This document shows, piece after piece, positions 24,413 to 35,777 of a DNA stretch of 64,000 nucleotides. The position numbers were made by a program, and so were the translations under genes. Where the stretch lies: positions 2,852,001-2,916,000 of the forward strand of contig WUJK01000005.1 in NCBI GenBank assembly GCA_011317545.1. Reading direction: 5' to 3'. Below the pieces are notes generated by a model. The model worked only from the letters and a program-made list of their open reading frames with translations. It had not been told where the DNA came from and did no database searches. Source of the stretch: Coniella vitis (lineage: Eukaryota > Ascomycota > Sordariomycetes > Diaporthales > Schizoparmaceae). The first letter of the stretch is position 1, and every line of letters starts with the position of its first letter.

Positions 24413-27400
24413 TTAATGTTGTTGTGGCATCTGATCCAATCTTCCTCTACCAGCTGCGCCCGTTTGAGCCTGGCCTTTCTGCGACCGCATGACTGGTGGC
24501 GCTACAACAAAATCGAAGTCTACCGGTAGAGCAGTCTGACCAGCAACCGACCTATGCTTGAGTGCCCTCAGCATATTCTGCAGCAGTGCGCGGTTGTAGT
24601 TGATGGCGACCTCGTGTTCTCCGGAAAGAGCCCTCACACCATCAATAGCAAGCCGTAGCTGTATTTCAGTCCTTATGGGAGGGCAATGAACTTGGCCATA
24701 GTGTGCAAGTCGGCATACTGCGCATGCTGAGATTGGGCTTTGCTCGGCACTTGCCTGTTGCAAAATTTGTGGATCAGGATGCTGAACCGCAGCAGGCGAG
24801 GGATGTGGATAAGCTAGACAAAAATGCTCAGATCAGCATACCATGGTTTGGTTAGTCGGCTGAGATTTTGTACGCACCTTGTAATGGATTGCCGTACTGG
24901 CTGGGGACTAGCCGCGTCGCCTCAGGCTGAGGAACCTGGGGGCCTCGGAGGACTTGCCAGTCGAAGTTCTGCCAGCCAAGAGGCGGTGGTTGGCCCCTGC
25001 CAGATCCTTTGGGTAGATACTGGTCCTGGCGTTGTTGTCCTTGGTCAAAACTTAATCCTCCTCCGGGGTGTAAGCTGAAGGGGAGTTGCTGGGCAATGTA
25101 GCCACTGTATCCGATTGGATATTGCTGCATTCCTGAGGGGGGACTAGACTGGCCTGCGGCTGCTCGCTGGCTGCCTCTTGAATAGTTGCCGTTGTTGGAG
25201 GATCTGCCTGGTTGCTGACCAGCTGGCAAGTTGTCTCTGCCTTTATTTGTTGCGTTCGACGTGGCCGAGTCGTTGACTTCGTTGGAGTTTTCGAATTGGC
25301 CTGCCGTGTCTTTCCTCGGGCGTCCACGCGGCTTCGGGGCGTTGTTAACCGGCGGGTGGACTTGGTGGCTGACGTGGCTGTCCGAGGCGTTTTGGGCTGC
25401 GTCGTGGACTTGTTAATTGTGCTGGTCGTTTGACGAGAGGCGCTTGTGGACTTTTGCACTTTATTGACTGCTCGTGGCGTACCTTTAATTGTTTGCTTTG
25501 TCGAGGGGCTCACTCCGTGACGAGGTGCCTCATTTTCATCTGCTGAATCATCTGAACTAGAAGAATTATCACTAATGAATTCTTCATCAACGTCAGAGCC
25601 CTTGACTTTATCAAAAGCATCTTCGAGGTCAGGAATGGCTGTGGAATTGTATTTGACAGCCTATAAATGACGGTTAGCTGAGCACCAGAAGGGTAACGCA
25701 GGGGAACATACTTGACGACGTCTGTTGCCACGACCAAGTACCTCCTTGTTGAGTTCAGCAAGACGTTTCGCTTCATCCTCGCGCTCCTTGAGGATCTTGT
25801 CCCAGACACTGATACTCAGCTTTGGTTCCTCCGTAACCTCAATGTCGTCAGCAAGACCACCCGTACTATTCTCCCAAACCTTTGCATATGCGAAGCGTTT
25901 CTCTTCTGCTCTACCACCCTCGTCATTTTCATGTTCTTCTTGCTTCTTAATTTGGGAGCGGTCAAGCAGCTTGTCCAGATCATCATCGTCATACTTGATA
26001 ACTTCCTTTTTGTCGTCATCCTTGAAAAGAGCCTCGGCACCATGTTTCAGAATGGTTTCCAAGTCATCGAAGGGCTCATCGTCCTCTCGATCCATGGTTT
26101 CAATCAGTGCATGGTCGAGGGCCATCTTCTTCCTACCCATTTGCATAATTTTCTCTTCGACACTGCCTTTAGTCATCAACTGGAAACAAAGGACCTTGTT
26201 TTGTTGTCCAATTCTGTGGGCTCGTGCCACGGCTTGGAGATCTTGATGGGGGTTGAAATCTGGGTCAAGAATGATGACAGTGTCTGCGGTAGCCAAGTTG
26301 ATACCCACACCTCCGGCACGGGTTGACAAGAGGAATGCAAAATCCTGGGAGTCAGGCTCATTGAAGAGGTCGATGCGTCTCTGCTTCTGCAGGCTGGAAA
26401 GGCTTCCATCAAGGCGTTGGTACTTGAAACTCATGCCAGAGAGGAAATCCTCAACAATATCCAACATGCCCAGGAATTGGCTGAATATCAAGACGCGATG
26501 GCCTCGCGCTTGAAGTTTTGGCAGCATCTTCTCCAACAGAACGAGCTTGGAAGAGGCCGAAACGAGGTTCTGGTGCATTGTCTCGGCATCGACGGTTTTG
26601 TCTTCGACAGCACCGCTGTAGAGGAAAGGGTGACCAAGACACTTTCTTAGTTGAATCATAATGTTGTTGAGACTGCTGCGCTCTGATGACTTGATCTTGC
26701 TGTTGGCAAAAATGGCTCGAATAAGCTGGGGATTCTTTGCGATAATCGATTTGCACAGCTTCGCCTGTACTACAGACATGGACACTGGGAGGATGATCTG
26801 TGACATGGGCGGCAGAAATTTGAGAGTCTTGTCCTTGGTTCGTCGCAAGAAGTAGGGCTGAATCATGGCATGTAGCTCCTTGATATTCTCTGCAGTCATG
26901 TCCTTGTACTGCTCATCCAGACGGGCGGCATTCTTGCTCGGATCGATGAACTGTAGCAAGTTGAACAGCTCGCGTTTATTGTTCTGCAGAGGTGTACCTG
27001 TAAGGAGAAGCCGCCAAGGAATTTTCATGGCACGAAGTGCAGCATAGAGCAAGTTTTCGTCGTTCTTGAGACGCTGACCTTCATCCACCACCAATCCGAC
27101 CCAGTTGACGTTCTTGAATAGAATCCTGGTCTCTGGATCTTGTGCTGAATCGTAGGACATGACGACCACATGAGCTTTCATTTCTCGCGACCCATTGGGG
27201 AAGAGTTCGTACTTGAAGGCGAGCTTTTGAGCTTCCTTGCCGCCGTGGTATGTGACGATTCGAAGATCTGGGCTGAATTTCTTGAGCTCGCGGCGCCAGT
27301 TAGGACAAGTGGAATTTGGCACAACCACGAGGAAGGGCCAGCAACGTGGACCTTGCAGGGCAAGAGCAGTGATCAAGCTGATGACTTGGACTGTCTTGCC

Positions 27401-30400
27401 AAGACCCATGTCGTCTGCTAAAACGACACTGACTTGCTGCCAAAAGTTGTGCAACAGCCAATTTGTGCCTTGAATCTGGTATTTCATCAAGGTGCAAGTC
27501 AGTGCCTCAGGCTGCTCTGCCGGACCATTGGTGCCATCTTCGAACTCGATATTCTCGTGGAAATCCAGCTCGCGGAACTGCTTCAGGCGTTCCTTGACAG
27601 TGGAAAAGGGCTCGGACTTAAAGTGCTTGCCGTTGAGGTATTCAGAGTATGCCGTAACAAATGCTGTCCAACGCGGTCCGGAATCTAGTTCAGGCGGCTC
27701 GTCCCAGACAGCTTTGGCATAATCCAGGCCCACGAACTTGATGAGGGCCGTGTCGATCAGGTAGGTCTTTTGCATGTCTTCCTGCTTGGACTCAAATCGG
27801 AAATTTCCTTTGAACCGAACATCCAGGACCACGTCGGCAAGCAGGTATTCTTCGGGAATCGCATCCTTCTCGTCGAAAACGGGTAACATATTGGCTCCAT
27901 CATTTCGTTTCACGAAGGCTTTGCGCATAGCGGGAGTGATGATTCCGACGACCCAAGGACCAGGTTTCCATTCACAGTGCGCGTGGGACATCGTATCCCA
28001 CTGGACGAGGTATTCAACGTCATCCTCTGAGAGGTCCAGCAGCGTCGTATTTGGAACATACGCGTCGCGGTCGACGGGTCGCCAGGCAATCAAGGTGGAG
28101 ATTTTGTTGGGCATGTCGAGACAGTGCTTGCATTTCCACTCAATCGAGTACTCTTTGAGTCGATCAACTCGAAGATCGCCGTCATTGTCCTGGATGGTGC
28201 TTGGTGGCAAGTGCTCATAGTGGTAGGCACAATGACAACTCGAGCAACGAAATAAGACATTGTCTGCGTTGTTTAGCAAGGAAGCATCGACCGGCGTGAT
28301 AGGGTCCTCTCCATCGTTTTCTTCGCGCATCTTTGCCTCGAGGTTGGCGGATCGTTTGGGAGCAAAGGCGGCACACGCTAGGCCTTTGTGCTTACAGACT
28401 TGACAAATGTCTAGGCTGGGATTGTGCTTGTCTTTCATTTTCTTGGCCCCAACACAGTCTCGGCACTGCAACACGAATTGGGTTGGGCCAACCTTGGTGA
28501 CGATGTGATCCCGAGTTGTGCGGAAGCCTAGGCAGACCTTGTGATAGCCATTCGAACATCCTTGGCAGTAGATGAAGGCACCCTTGTTGGGGGTCTTTGC
28601 ATCGTTACCGCAAGTTCCACAGGTTGAAGTGTGGAAGTCCTTGAAGGGGCCAGCTGGCGTGGGTGGGAATTGCTCCCTAGCTCCAGACACCTTCGGAGCA
28701 CTTGGCAGCTTTTCTTCTTCTGGTGCATATAGCTCGTCGTCAGGGACGGTCTCGAGCATGGTATTGGTTGCTTTCGTCGTTCTAGCCGATCGTCGAGGCG
28801 CTCCAAGTGCAATGTCGCCGCCATTGCGAGAGAAGGCAGGTGTGCGACCCGGACGTCGAACAGGAAGACCACGTCGTCGTGCTGCCTTCTTTTGCGGTGC
28901 AATGTCTGACTGGACAATGAAGACATCATCATCTTCTTCTCCAAGCTCATCAGCATCGTCAACATCGATACTGGGCGTTGACTTGCTGGACTTTTGTCGC
29001 AAGTTGAATCGGCTCTTGTTCTTTTTACCGCCATGACGGCTGGAACGTGGATTGCTGTCGCTCTCATCTTCATCAGACGAAGACACAATTTTCAGTTTAC
29101 GATGCGGGCGCGCAGAGCCTGCATTTCTTCGTTGCTGCAAACGGCGACGTTTGGCAGGATGCATAATTCCGCCACTATCATCATCATCATCATCGTCCTC
29201 TTCATCAATGATGTAATCCATAACGTCGTCTTCGTCGGGCTCACCAACGAAATCGTCATCACGATTCTGAACCGTCTTTCGCTTAGGTCGGCCGCCGAAT
29301 CCGACCTGAAGATCGTCTTCGATGAAGTCCATTGGTTTGGGTCTTCTGAAGTCGGTAAAGGCTTGCCGCCCGTTGGGATAACTGGACAACTGATCCAACG
29401 CAACCTAAGTAATGTTAAAGTCAGAGGAGAGCATCAGAAATGGTAGACGGGCTGAGACAAGAGCGCAGCTTAAAAAGAAAGCTTTCCAATGAAAATGGAA
29501 GTACAATGTCGTTCAACATGGGAATGAACGCTTTGGCATGTCACAGATTTGGAGAATTTGAGATTCAGATACCAGAAAGCTGAAGTCGCGTTCAGTGGGG
29601 GAAGTTTGCTAACACCCAAGCCACTCGACCGAGCTTAGCACGATCGCCTGTGCATGGGAAAGTCAAAGGTGTTTAAGCATACCTTTCGGAGAGGCACAAA
29701 ATAGTGCCGAGGGTACAAGTGTGGAGGTGAAGCCGGGGAGCCTGGAGAAGAGCAGCTGGAGAATGATACTCTCACAAGCTTGGCACACTATCGCGACTTC
29801 GCGAAGATATCAATATATGCGCACTGAGCATTTGAAAGAGAAGTGCTTTCCAGACTTGGAAAGAGCGTCAATCTCTCGTGACTTCGCGTTGGGTAAATTG
29901 GCTTCCAGGTAGTGGCGATTATCGAAGGAGGTAGGAGCGAGAAGAGATCGCGAAGCGTAGATAGAAGGGGGAGTCCTCGTGTTCAAAGGGGTACCAAAAG
30001 CAGTGCAGTTGCCTAGTCGGTATTTGCAAGCAAATGTGAAGATGGTGCGTGACTGATTTGAAGCGATCTCGAATATTGAAAAACTTACCGTCGATAAGCA
30101 AGAAGGAAGTGCAAGGAGATAAAGGCTGACAGCAGCTGAAGCTCCTGAGATTAAGGAGATGGCCGATGCTGTTGGTCTGGGGTGAAAGCAATCGAAGGGA
30201 AAGGAGGTAAGTTGAGCGTAAAGAAGGGTGAGAAGGGATACCACGCTTAAAGGTGGACGGAAAAGAGTTGCGAGAGAAAAGGTCAAGGTTGAAGTGTGAG
30301 AAGAGGTAAGTGACGAAGAGATTGGGAACGGATGTCGATGTTGAGATTTACAGAGAACATACGGGCTGCAAAGATTGTGAGAGGGCAGACGACGTGAGGA

Positions 30401-31387
30401 AAGAGAGGATAAGTAGAAGAAGAAGGAAGGAAGGAGGGTACTTTGACTGTTGCAGGCACAAGTAGAATAGAGCAGATGAGAGGTGCTGATAAGAGAGTGG
30501 AAGAGAGGGAGAACACGGGGGAGAAGAAGAAAAGAGGGTAAGAGAGAGGGAGGAAAGCGGCAGATGATACGCAACACTCAAGAGAATCAGATGAAAGGCT
30601 GACAGATGCTCACCTGGTCAATATGGCCGTCTTCGAATTCAGCAGACAACCAAGTTTCACCCGGCACCCCAGTTGGGATCATCTCCAGGATCCGATATAT
30701 CTCGTCACCAGGAAGGATAGGTTCGTATTCCTGTTTCGACTCTGGTGCGATACTGTTGAGAACGACTTCAAACTGTAAAGTAGGCGGCGGCGGCGGAGAT
30801 AAAGATGGAGGTGGAGAAGGGGATAGCATCAAGCGCTTGGTTGCTGGCTCTTGTTCGCGTCCCTCCACGGCAGGCTTCTCAGGACTGGGTGCCGGTGATG
30901 TTGGGTTTTCAGTCATTCTTTCTTTAGATATTCCCCTGCGCTGGCTGGCATGCTTGTTCTTGCAACTCGACCGTGGTTTCGAAGCGCTTGACCTGGGCTT
31001 GTTGGATCGACTGCCTCGCAATGGTGTTTTGACCGGTTCGTATGCGATCGCATCCTCGTCTTCCTCCACAATGGCACTAGTCGTTGACTGGGGCTGCGAT
31101 TGTGGCGGCGGCGATGCTAGTGCTCTCTCACCCGCAACAGAGTCTGTAGGCTGAGCTAGATCACCACTCTCCTCCATGGGTGCCATGGGTGCCATGGGTG
31201 CCATGAGTTCCATCGGTGCCACTGGTATCGAATTTGGGGTGGGTGCAACGGAGTCTTCTTCCATTTGACTGTCTGGAATCACGGCGGGTTGGCTATCGTC
31301 GTGATCATCGAAGAGGAAGGACTTGGGGAAGTTGGGCAGCTGGAGAAGAGCCATGAGCTCCTCGTCTGATGCCTGCGCGTCGTCCAT
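24413..31387 (-). CDS. PHD/chromodomain SNF2-family remodeler (Mit1/CHD3-like)
   Basis: ATP-dependent chromatin remodeler, closest in layout to fission-yeast Mit1 of SHREC and to Mi-2/CHD3; nuclear. Exons on the minus strand: 31387-30614, 29404-25712, 25660-25483, 25396-24879+1 (ending at 24878), 24813-24413; 1854 aa. Order: acidic/Pro-rich start with a MAP tandem; chromo-like fold near 225-280 split by a 1209-bp intron (FEDGHIDQ joined to VALDQLSSYPNG); acidic NLS-rich stretch; PHD finger at about 519-575 (CGTCG, CQGCSNGYHKVC) with further Cys/His pairs to 685; chromodomain-like region about 700-740; SNF2 ATPase with Walker A DDMGLGKT (about 922) and Walker B VVDEGQ; helicase C with TRAGGVGIN and ARAHRIGQ; AT-hook KPRGRPRK (about 1570); C-terminal Cys/His cluster CAVCRLAHYGQVHC (about 1752). 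The apparent frame breaks near the C-terminus are resolved by two ordinary introns. Confidence 0.92.
29405..30613 (-). other. Unusually long intron 1 of the remodeler gene
   Basis: Sense strand: donor CAG then GTGAGC at 30613, acceptor ACTTAG ending at 29405, phase 0. The flanking exons join within one chromo-like fold, which supports direct splicing. At 1209 bp it is roughly ten to twenty times longer than the other introns here. It is very pyrimidine-rich on the sense strand and stays open in one frame for 255 codons (30577-29810), with composition that looks non-coding. Confidence 0.75.
31174..31209. repeat. 9-bp tandem repeat encoding Met-Ala-Pro units
   Basis: Four consecutive 9-bp units (three identical CCATGGGTG on the plus strand, one diverged) inside exon 1 of the remodeler gene, giving the peptide MAPMAPMAPM. 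Likely replication slippage in a disordered region. Confidence 0.8.
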
Positions 31388-31847
31388 TTCGCCTCGAGGA
31401 TGTAGTGTGGCGTCGGCGAATTGCCTGGGACAGTAGGTGTTCCTATCTGTATATCATGCCTCTTCTATTAGTCTGGCTGCCTGATTCGGTTCAGGTGTGA
31501 TCTGGGGAATGCGCATCTTACCGCAGACCTGGAGCCTTGCATCGCCGGCGCAGAAGGTACGCTTGCATAGGTCGTGCAAGCCGTGCGTGGGATTTCCAAC
31601 AATAATTGAATCGCCTTCGGTTATTCAGACGCGTCGTCGCGATATGTCGATCTCGGACCCTGCACCCGCGGAGGTACCCTCGTACCTGCAGGGTATCCCT
31701 GCACAAAAAGTTGTTTCGTGCAGCGCAGCGGCATGTGCCACTGGCGCAGCGCGAAGATCTCCTTGCATGCATTTTGCATTTTTGGGTGAACGAAGACGTT
31801 GCGATTTCTAGCCCACAAGTTTCTGCTTGATAGACTCGTACAATGCA
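31388..31847. promoter_or_regulatory. Divergent promoter region, remodeler / MRM1
   Basis: 460 bp between two start codons. One ACGCGT hexamer lies near 31629. No coding sequence supported. Confidence 0.5.
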
Positions 31848-33803
31848 ATGAGACTGATCACCAACCTGCCCTTGCTTGGGCGCAATATTGCAATCCAACC
31901 TACCCTCCTTCCCCTCAACCTCTCCCGAAGCGCATCGCGCCTTTCTGGCATCCACAATGGTCTCAGGCGGTCCGAACGCTCAGAGTTGCGAGGCTCATCG
32001 GGCCCCAAGAGAGAGATCCGCCAAACAATCGAAGACGAGCCCTATCTGACACCCTCTGAGCGCTTGCATGCACGTCAAATCGCACGCCATAATCGCCTCA
32101 CTTTCAAGATCCGCAAAGGCAAGAAGGACATCACTGAGCCTGCCGGACCGCCACGCAAAAACAGAGCTGCTCGCTTGTCGGATCCGCGCGACCCTCTCGG
32201 TGCCAACTCCCAACTCAAAAAGTTCAGGACCGGCCAGCTGGCCGAGGAGATAAGAAGTGGCGAAAGGGGCCAGAGTAGTAACGGCGTTATACAGCACGAT
32301 GAGTTCGCAAGGCAGATGCTGGCCCACGAGGTCGAGGGCTTGATGGACTCTCGCAAAGTTGTAGGAGGAAGAAAAAAAGCCAGGATGTCAGACACTCCGC
32401 GTAGAAACAGTCCAACTGCACGCCCTGCCTCTCCACCAAAACGATTCGACAACTACCGCCCAGAACGACAAAGTTTTAAGAGAGTTAGCACCCCAGAACG
32501 TTTTGACTCTGGCTTTCAGGAGGAGGAGGAGGAGGGATTATCTGCGTATTCGTTAGCCAGGAACAACCGCTTGGGCAATTCGCGAGGGCCCAGTCAATAT
32601 TCCAACGGCAGAGATGGAGCAAGAGTGAGACAAAACCAAGACGATTTTGGACAGAGGAGACGTGAGAGGGAAAGGGAGCGCGAAGAAGCTCTGTCCGCCT
32701 GGCAGAGCGAACAGTACCATGCGAGGAGACGCGACGACAACCGAGCCTCACAAAGCTATACAAGCCAGAGAGACGAAGCTGTTCAAGCCTCGGAGAATTA
32801 CGAGGACGATGAGCTGGCAGAGAAGAAGCGCAAAAAGTCCGATTTTACATTATCGCTCCCATACACGACCGCAGCATCCCAGTTCCTGTATGGCACATCG
32901 ACTGTTGAGGCTGCGTTGGAGGCGAGCAAAAGGAAACTCTACAAGCTTTACATATACAGAAGTGGTAACCGGAGGAATCAAGAGAAGGATGACTACCTGA
33001 TCAGGCTGGCGCAGAAGAAGGGCATCGAGGTGGGACTGGTTGACGAGGCCGGGCTTTCGATGATGAATAAGATGAGCGGCAGTCGCCCTCATAATGGATA
33101 TGTTCTGGAAGCATCACCGCTACCCCAAATGCCCGTTCAGGCTCTTGGAGAGGTTTCGGCAGAGCAGAGTTGGCCAGGTTTCAAGATCACCCTTGGGCAT
33201 CAGTCTGCAGAAGAAGCCTCAGTTAACGGCACCGCAGACTTCATCATCACTGAACCTGGCGCGTACAAGCCATTTGTGCTGTATATCGACCAGGTCCTCG
33301 ACCCAGGTAATCTGGGAGCCATCATACGGACAGCAAGCTTTATGGGCGTCACGGCGATCGCAGTATCGAGGAGGGGCTCTGCGCCTGTCACGCCTGTGGT
33401 GCTGAAGGCATCAGCTGGTGCTGCCGAAACTGTGACAATGTTCACAGTAGACGCACCCGTGGAGTTTATTAGAGAGTCCAAGGCCAACGGGTGGAGGGTA
33501 TATGCCGCCGTGCCGCCGAAGCCAGGGTCAGAACGCAGGCAGGTGGACATACGCACCGTGGAATCCACAGATCCTCTGCTCAAGCACCCTTGCATTCTGG
33601 TCATGGGCAGCGAAGGAGAAGGGCTTTCTCGACAGCTGCGAAGGGTCTCTGACTTCGAGGTTAGCATACCAAATATGTCAGGGACGAGGGTGATTGACAG
33701 TCTGAACGTTAGTGTAGCCACCGGCTTGCTGTGCGCAGCTTTTGTCAAGAACAAGAGCAAGATTCTGCAAAGCAATGTGGAGGATGCTGGAGCTTTGTTT
33801 TAA
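31848..33803 (+). CDS. MRM1: Mitochondrial 21S rRNA ribose methyltransferase (SpoU family)
   Basis: Predicted 2'-O-ribose methyltransferase for mitochondrial large-subunit rRNA (Pet56/Mrm1 type). Single exon, 651 aa. The start is the first ATG (MRLITNLPLLGRN), giving a basic, hydroxyl-rich presequence suited to mitochondrial import. Residues 50-330 are a charged, low-complexity extension much longer than in yeast Mrm1 (412 aa). The substrate-binding fold begins near 343 (LYGTSTVEAAL). The SpoU knot spans about 476-640: motif 1 DQVLDPGNLGAIIRTA, motif 2 LVMGSEGEGLSR, motif 3 SLNVSVATG. All three family motifs are intact. Confidence 0.93.
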   Translation: MRLITNLPLLGRNIAIQPTLLPLNLSRSASRLSGIHNGLRRSERSELRGSSGPKREIRQTIEDEPYLTPSERLHARQIARHNRLTFKIRKGKKDITEPAGPPRKNRAARLSDPRDPLGANSQLKKFRTGQLAEEIRSGERGQSSNGVIQHDEFARQMLAHEVEGLMDSRKVVGGRKKARMSDTPRRNSPTARPASPPKRFDNYRPERQSFKRVSTPERFDSGFQEEEEEGLSAYSLARNNRLGNSRGPSQYSNGRDGARVRQNQDDFGQRRREREREREEALSAWQSEQYHARRRDDNRASQSYTSQRDEAVQASENYEDDELAEKKRKKSDFTLSLPYTTAASQFLYGTSTVEAALEASKRKLYKLYIYRSGNRRNQEKDDYLIRLAQKKGIEVGLVDEAGLSMMNKMSGSRPHNGYVLEASPLPQMPVQALGEVSAEQSWPGFKITLGHQSAEEASVNGTADFIITEPGAYKPFVLYIDQVLDPGNLGAIIRTASFMGVTAIAVSRRGSAPVTPVVLKASAGAAETVTMFTVDAPVEFIRESKANGWRVYAAVPPKPGSERRQVDIRTVESTDPLLKHPCILVMGSEGEGLSRQLRRVSDFEVSIPNMSGTRVIDSLNVSVATGLLCAAFVKNKSKILQSNVEDAGALF

Positions 33804-34448
33804 GGCAGCTTCAAATGTGTATAATGTATCATAAAAGTACTCAACAGGTATCCCACTCGAAGCGAATGCTTTCGAGACGTACTTGAAGGTCTTGGAAGAC
33901 TTGCGGATCCGTGTAGTATTCGTCTTGCTTGACGTGCTTGACGAAATGCACCAGTGTTTTTAAGTGTAAGAGAACAGGCAGCAGGGTAGTGGCGGATGAT
34001 CCCCTAAGCAGATTGTGTAGGCTATGAGGCAGTGGAGGACGCTGTGGGGGTTGGGTGGGTTATGGGGGCTGGGAATTGCCTGAAATGGCTGGGCTGCTAC
34101 ATAGTATAGGCGACGGATCTGGCTGGCCTAACAGCAGGCGACACACGATACGCGCCAGGGTTCGCTGACGCACCAGCCAAACACTCACCCATCCCATCCT
34201 AAACTCGATTGTCACTTCTTCTCCCAAAACAATTCAACATAACCTTTATCCAACATAATGGGTTCCGGAGGCAGTAGGTAGCATGCATCACTTGCTACAT
34301 TTTCGACAGAACATAGCGCAGAGTCCGGCAGCCTGACAAGCCCATCTCACTCACCTTATCGAGAGAAACTCAAACTCACCGACCGCCTCGCGGTACAGCA
34401 ATTCGTCCAGCCATCAATGCACTACTTGCGAAGCAGAAAACCGTGATA
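33804..34448. other. Spacer upstream of the wall-protein gene
   Basis: Holds the MRM1 3' end, one TACATAGTA (34098-34106) and the promoter of the next gene. A short start-like element ATGGGTTCCGGAGGCAGTAG with a following GT (34258 on) could be an upstream ORF or exon; see findings. Confidence 0.45.
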
Positions 34449-35777
34449 ATGTCGTCTTTCTCGTCGTTACTGGCGCTTCCAGCTCCTCTGTTGCTGCTTC
34501 TTGCGGCGCAGGTGTCTGGCCACAATGCGCAACAAGGAATACCCACGGCCATTCGCAAGATGGGCGTCGATCCTGGCGAAAAGTTCCTGCACGAGTATGT
34601 CGCCTTTGCCGACAACAATGCGGTAGCACAAGTCGGTACACGAGCGCAACCAGCAATGCAAGCCTCAAGCATCCTCACGCCCGAAGAAGAGGAGCTGTTG
34701 GCGGCAAACGCATCCACATTACTGCCATTCCGCGCTCCGTTCGCAGCACACTTCTTCTCGCCCGCCGACTCCCCGGACGGCAGAGATGTGAAGGATTCGT
34801 GGAATCTGTACCGAAGAGCCAAACTCGTCGAGGCTCGGCTTGGGAAGAGAGATTATTCCTGTCCGACTGGCACATCGAGCTGCTCCTCCATCGGCTATCC
34901 TGATACTTGCTGTCAGTCGGGGACGACTTGTGTGACTATTACAGACACTGGGTTGGGATCGGTGGGCTGTTGTCCGGACGGCGAGTCTTGTAGCGGTTCG
35001 ATTTCGTGCTCAGGAGACCAAGAAGGGTGCTCCTCAGAGTCTGGTGGTGGATGTTGCATTGCTGGCTATGCATGCGCAAGCATAGGATGTAAGTCTCCTT
35101 GTTAACAATGATTCTGAGGATCGCGCTCTAATGGTTTGATAGGCACAAAGACTGGCGTGGTTACTACTACAATCACGGAGACGAGCTCTTCGTCTCTAGT
35201 CACAACCACCCAGACTATAACCTCACCAAGTTCGGCTAGCACTAGTACCGCTACCTCAACCTCAACCAGCCGCACTGCGACATCATCAACATCAAGCGGA
35301 GAAACTACCGTCGGCGCCTCAGCACCGGTTCGCCCAACATCAGGTTCATCCTCGAGTAGTGTTGATTACTGTCCCACTGGGTTCTACGCTTGTTCAGCGG
35401 TATATGGCGGAGGCTGTTGCCAGACGGGTCGAGACTGCCAAACAACTTCCTGCCCGTCCACTGCGTCGACAACGATCATCTCTGCAAACGGAGTCACAAT
35501 TGTAGTCCCCGCGACTGATGTCCCAGCCACCACCACGGCTGCAACGTGTGCGAGCGGCTGGTCTACGTGCCCTTCTAGCGCTGGGGTGACAGCTGGATGC
35601 TGCCCCTCTGGGTACAGTTGTGGTACAGCTAGTTGCTTCATCTCGTCTGCGAGTGCTACGGCTACTGTGGCCAAGGAGCTACCCGAGAGCTCGACTGGCA
35701 AAAAGATGGAGGTTGCCTGGATTTCGGCTACGATACCCGCCCTTTTGGGCTTTGCATTTGGTGTTGCTCTGATTTGA
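34449..35777 (+). CDS. Cys-rich, probably GPI-anchored cell-wall protein
   Basis: Exons 34449-35088 and 35143-35777 (424 aa). The N-terminus MSSFSSLLALPAPLLLLLAA is a signal peptide; the last residues are a hydrophobic stretch (ISATIPALLGFAFGVALI) after a Ser/Thr/Gly region, the pattern of a GPI-anchor signal. Between them are Cys modules of recurring form: CP-x-G then C, a CC pair, and two more Cys (for example CPTGFYACSAVYGGGCC). Two clusters lie before, and two after, a Ser/Thr-rich spacer that is likely O-mannosylated. The intron (54 bp) splits a Cys codon. Similar proteins of unknown function are common in Sordariomycetes; I recognise no enzyme domain. The start is the ATG that gives the signal peptide. 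Confidence 0.85.

Noticed and set aside
25052..25513. Apparent frameshift or early stop in the remodeler gene
   Set aside because: An 86-bp intron with proper ends and an AATTAAC branch restores the frame, so no pseudogene call is needed.
29810..30577. 255-codon minus-strand frame inside the long remodeler intron
   Set aside because: Composition is Ser/Leu/Phe from pyrimidine-rich DNA, with no domain; the flanking exons join better without it.
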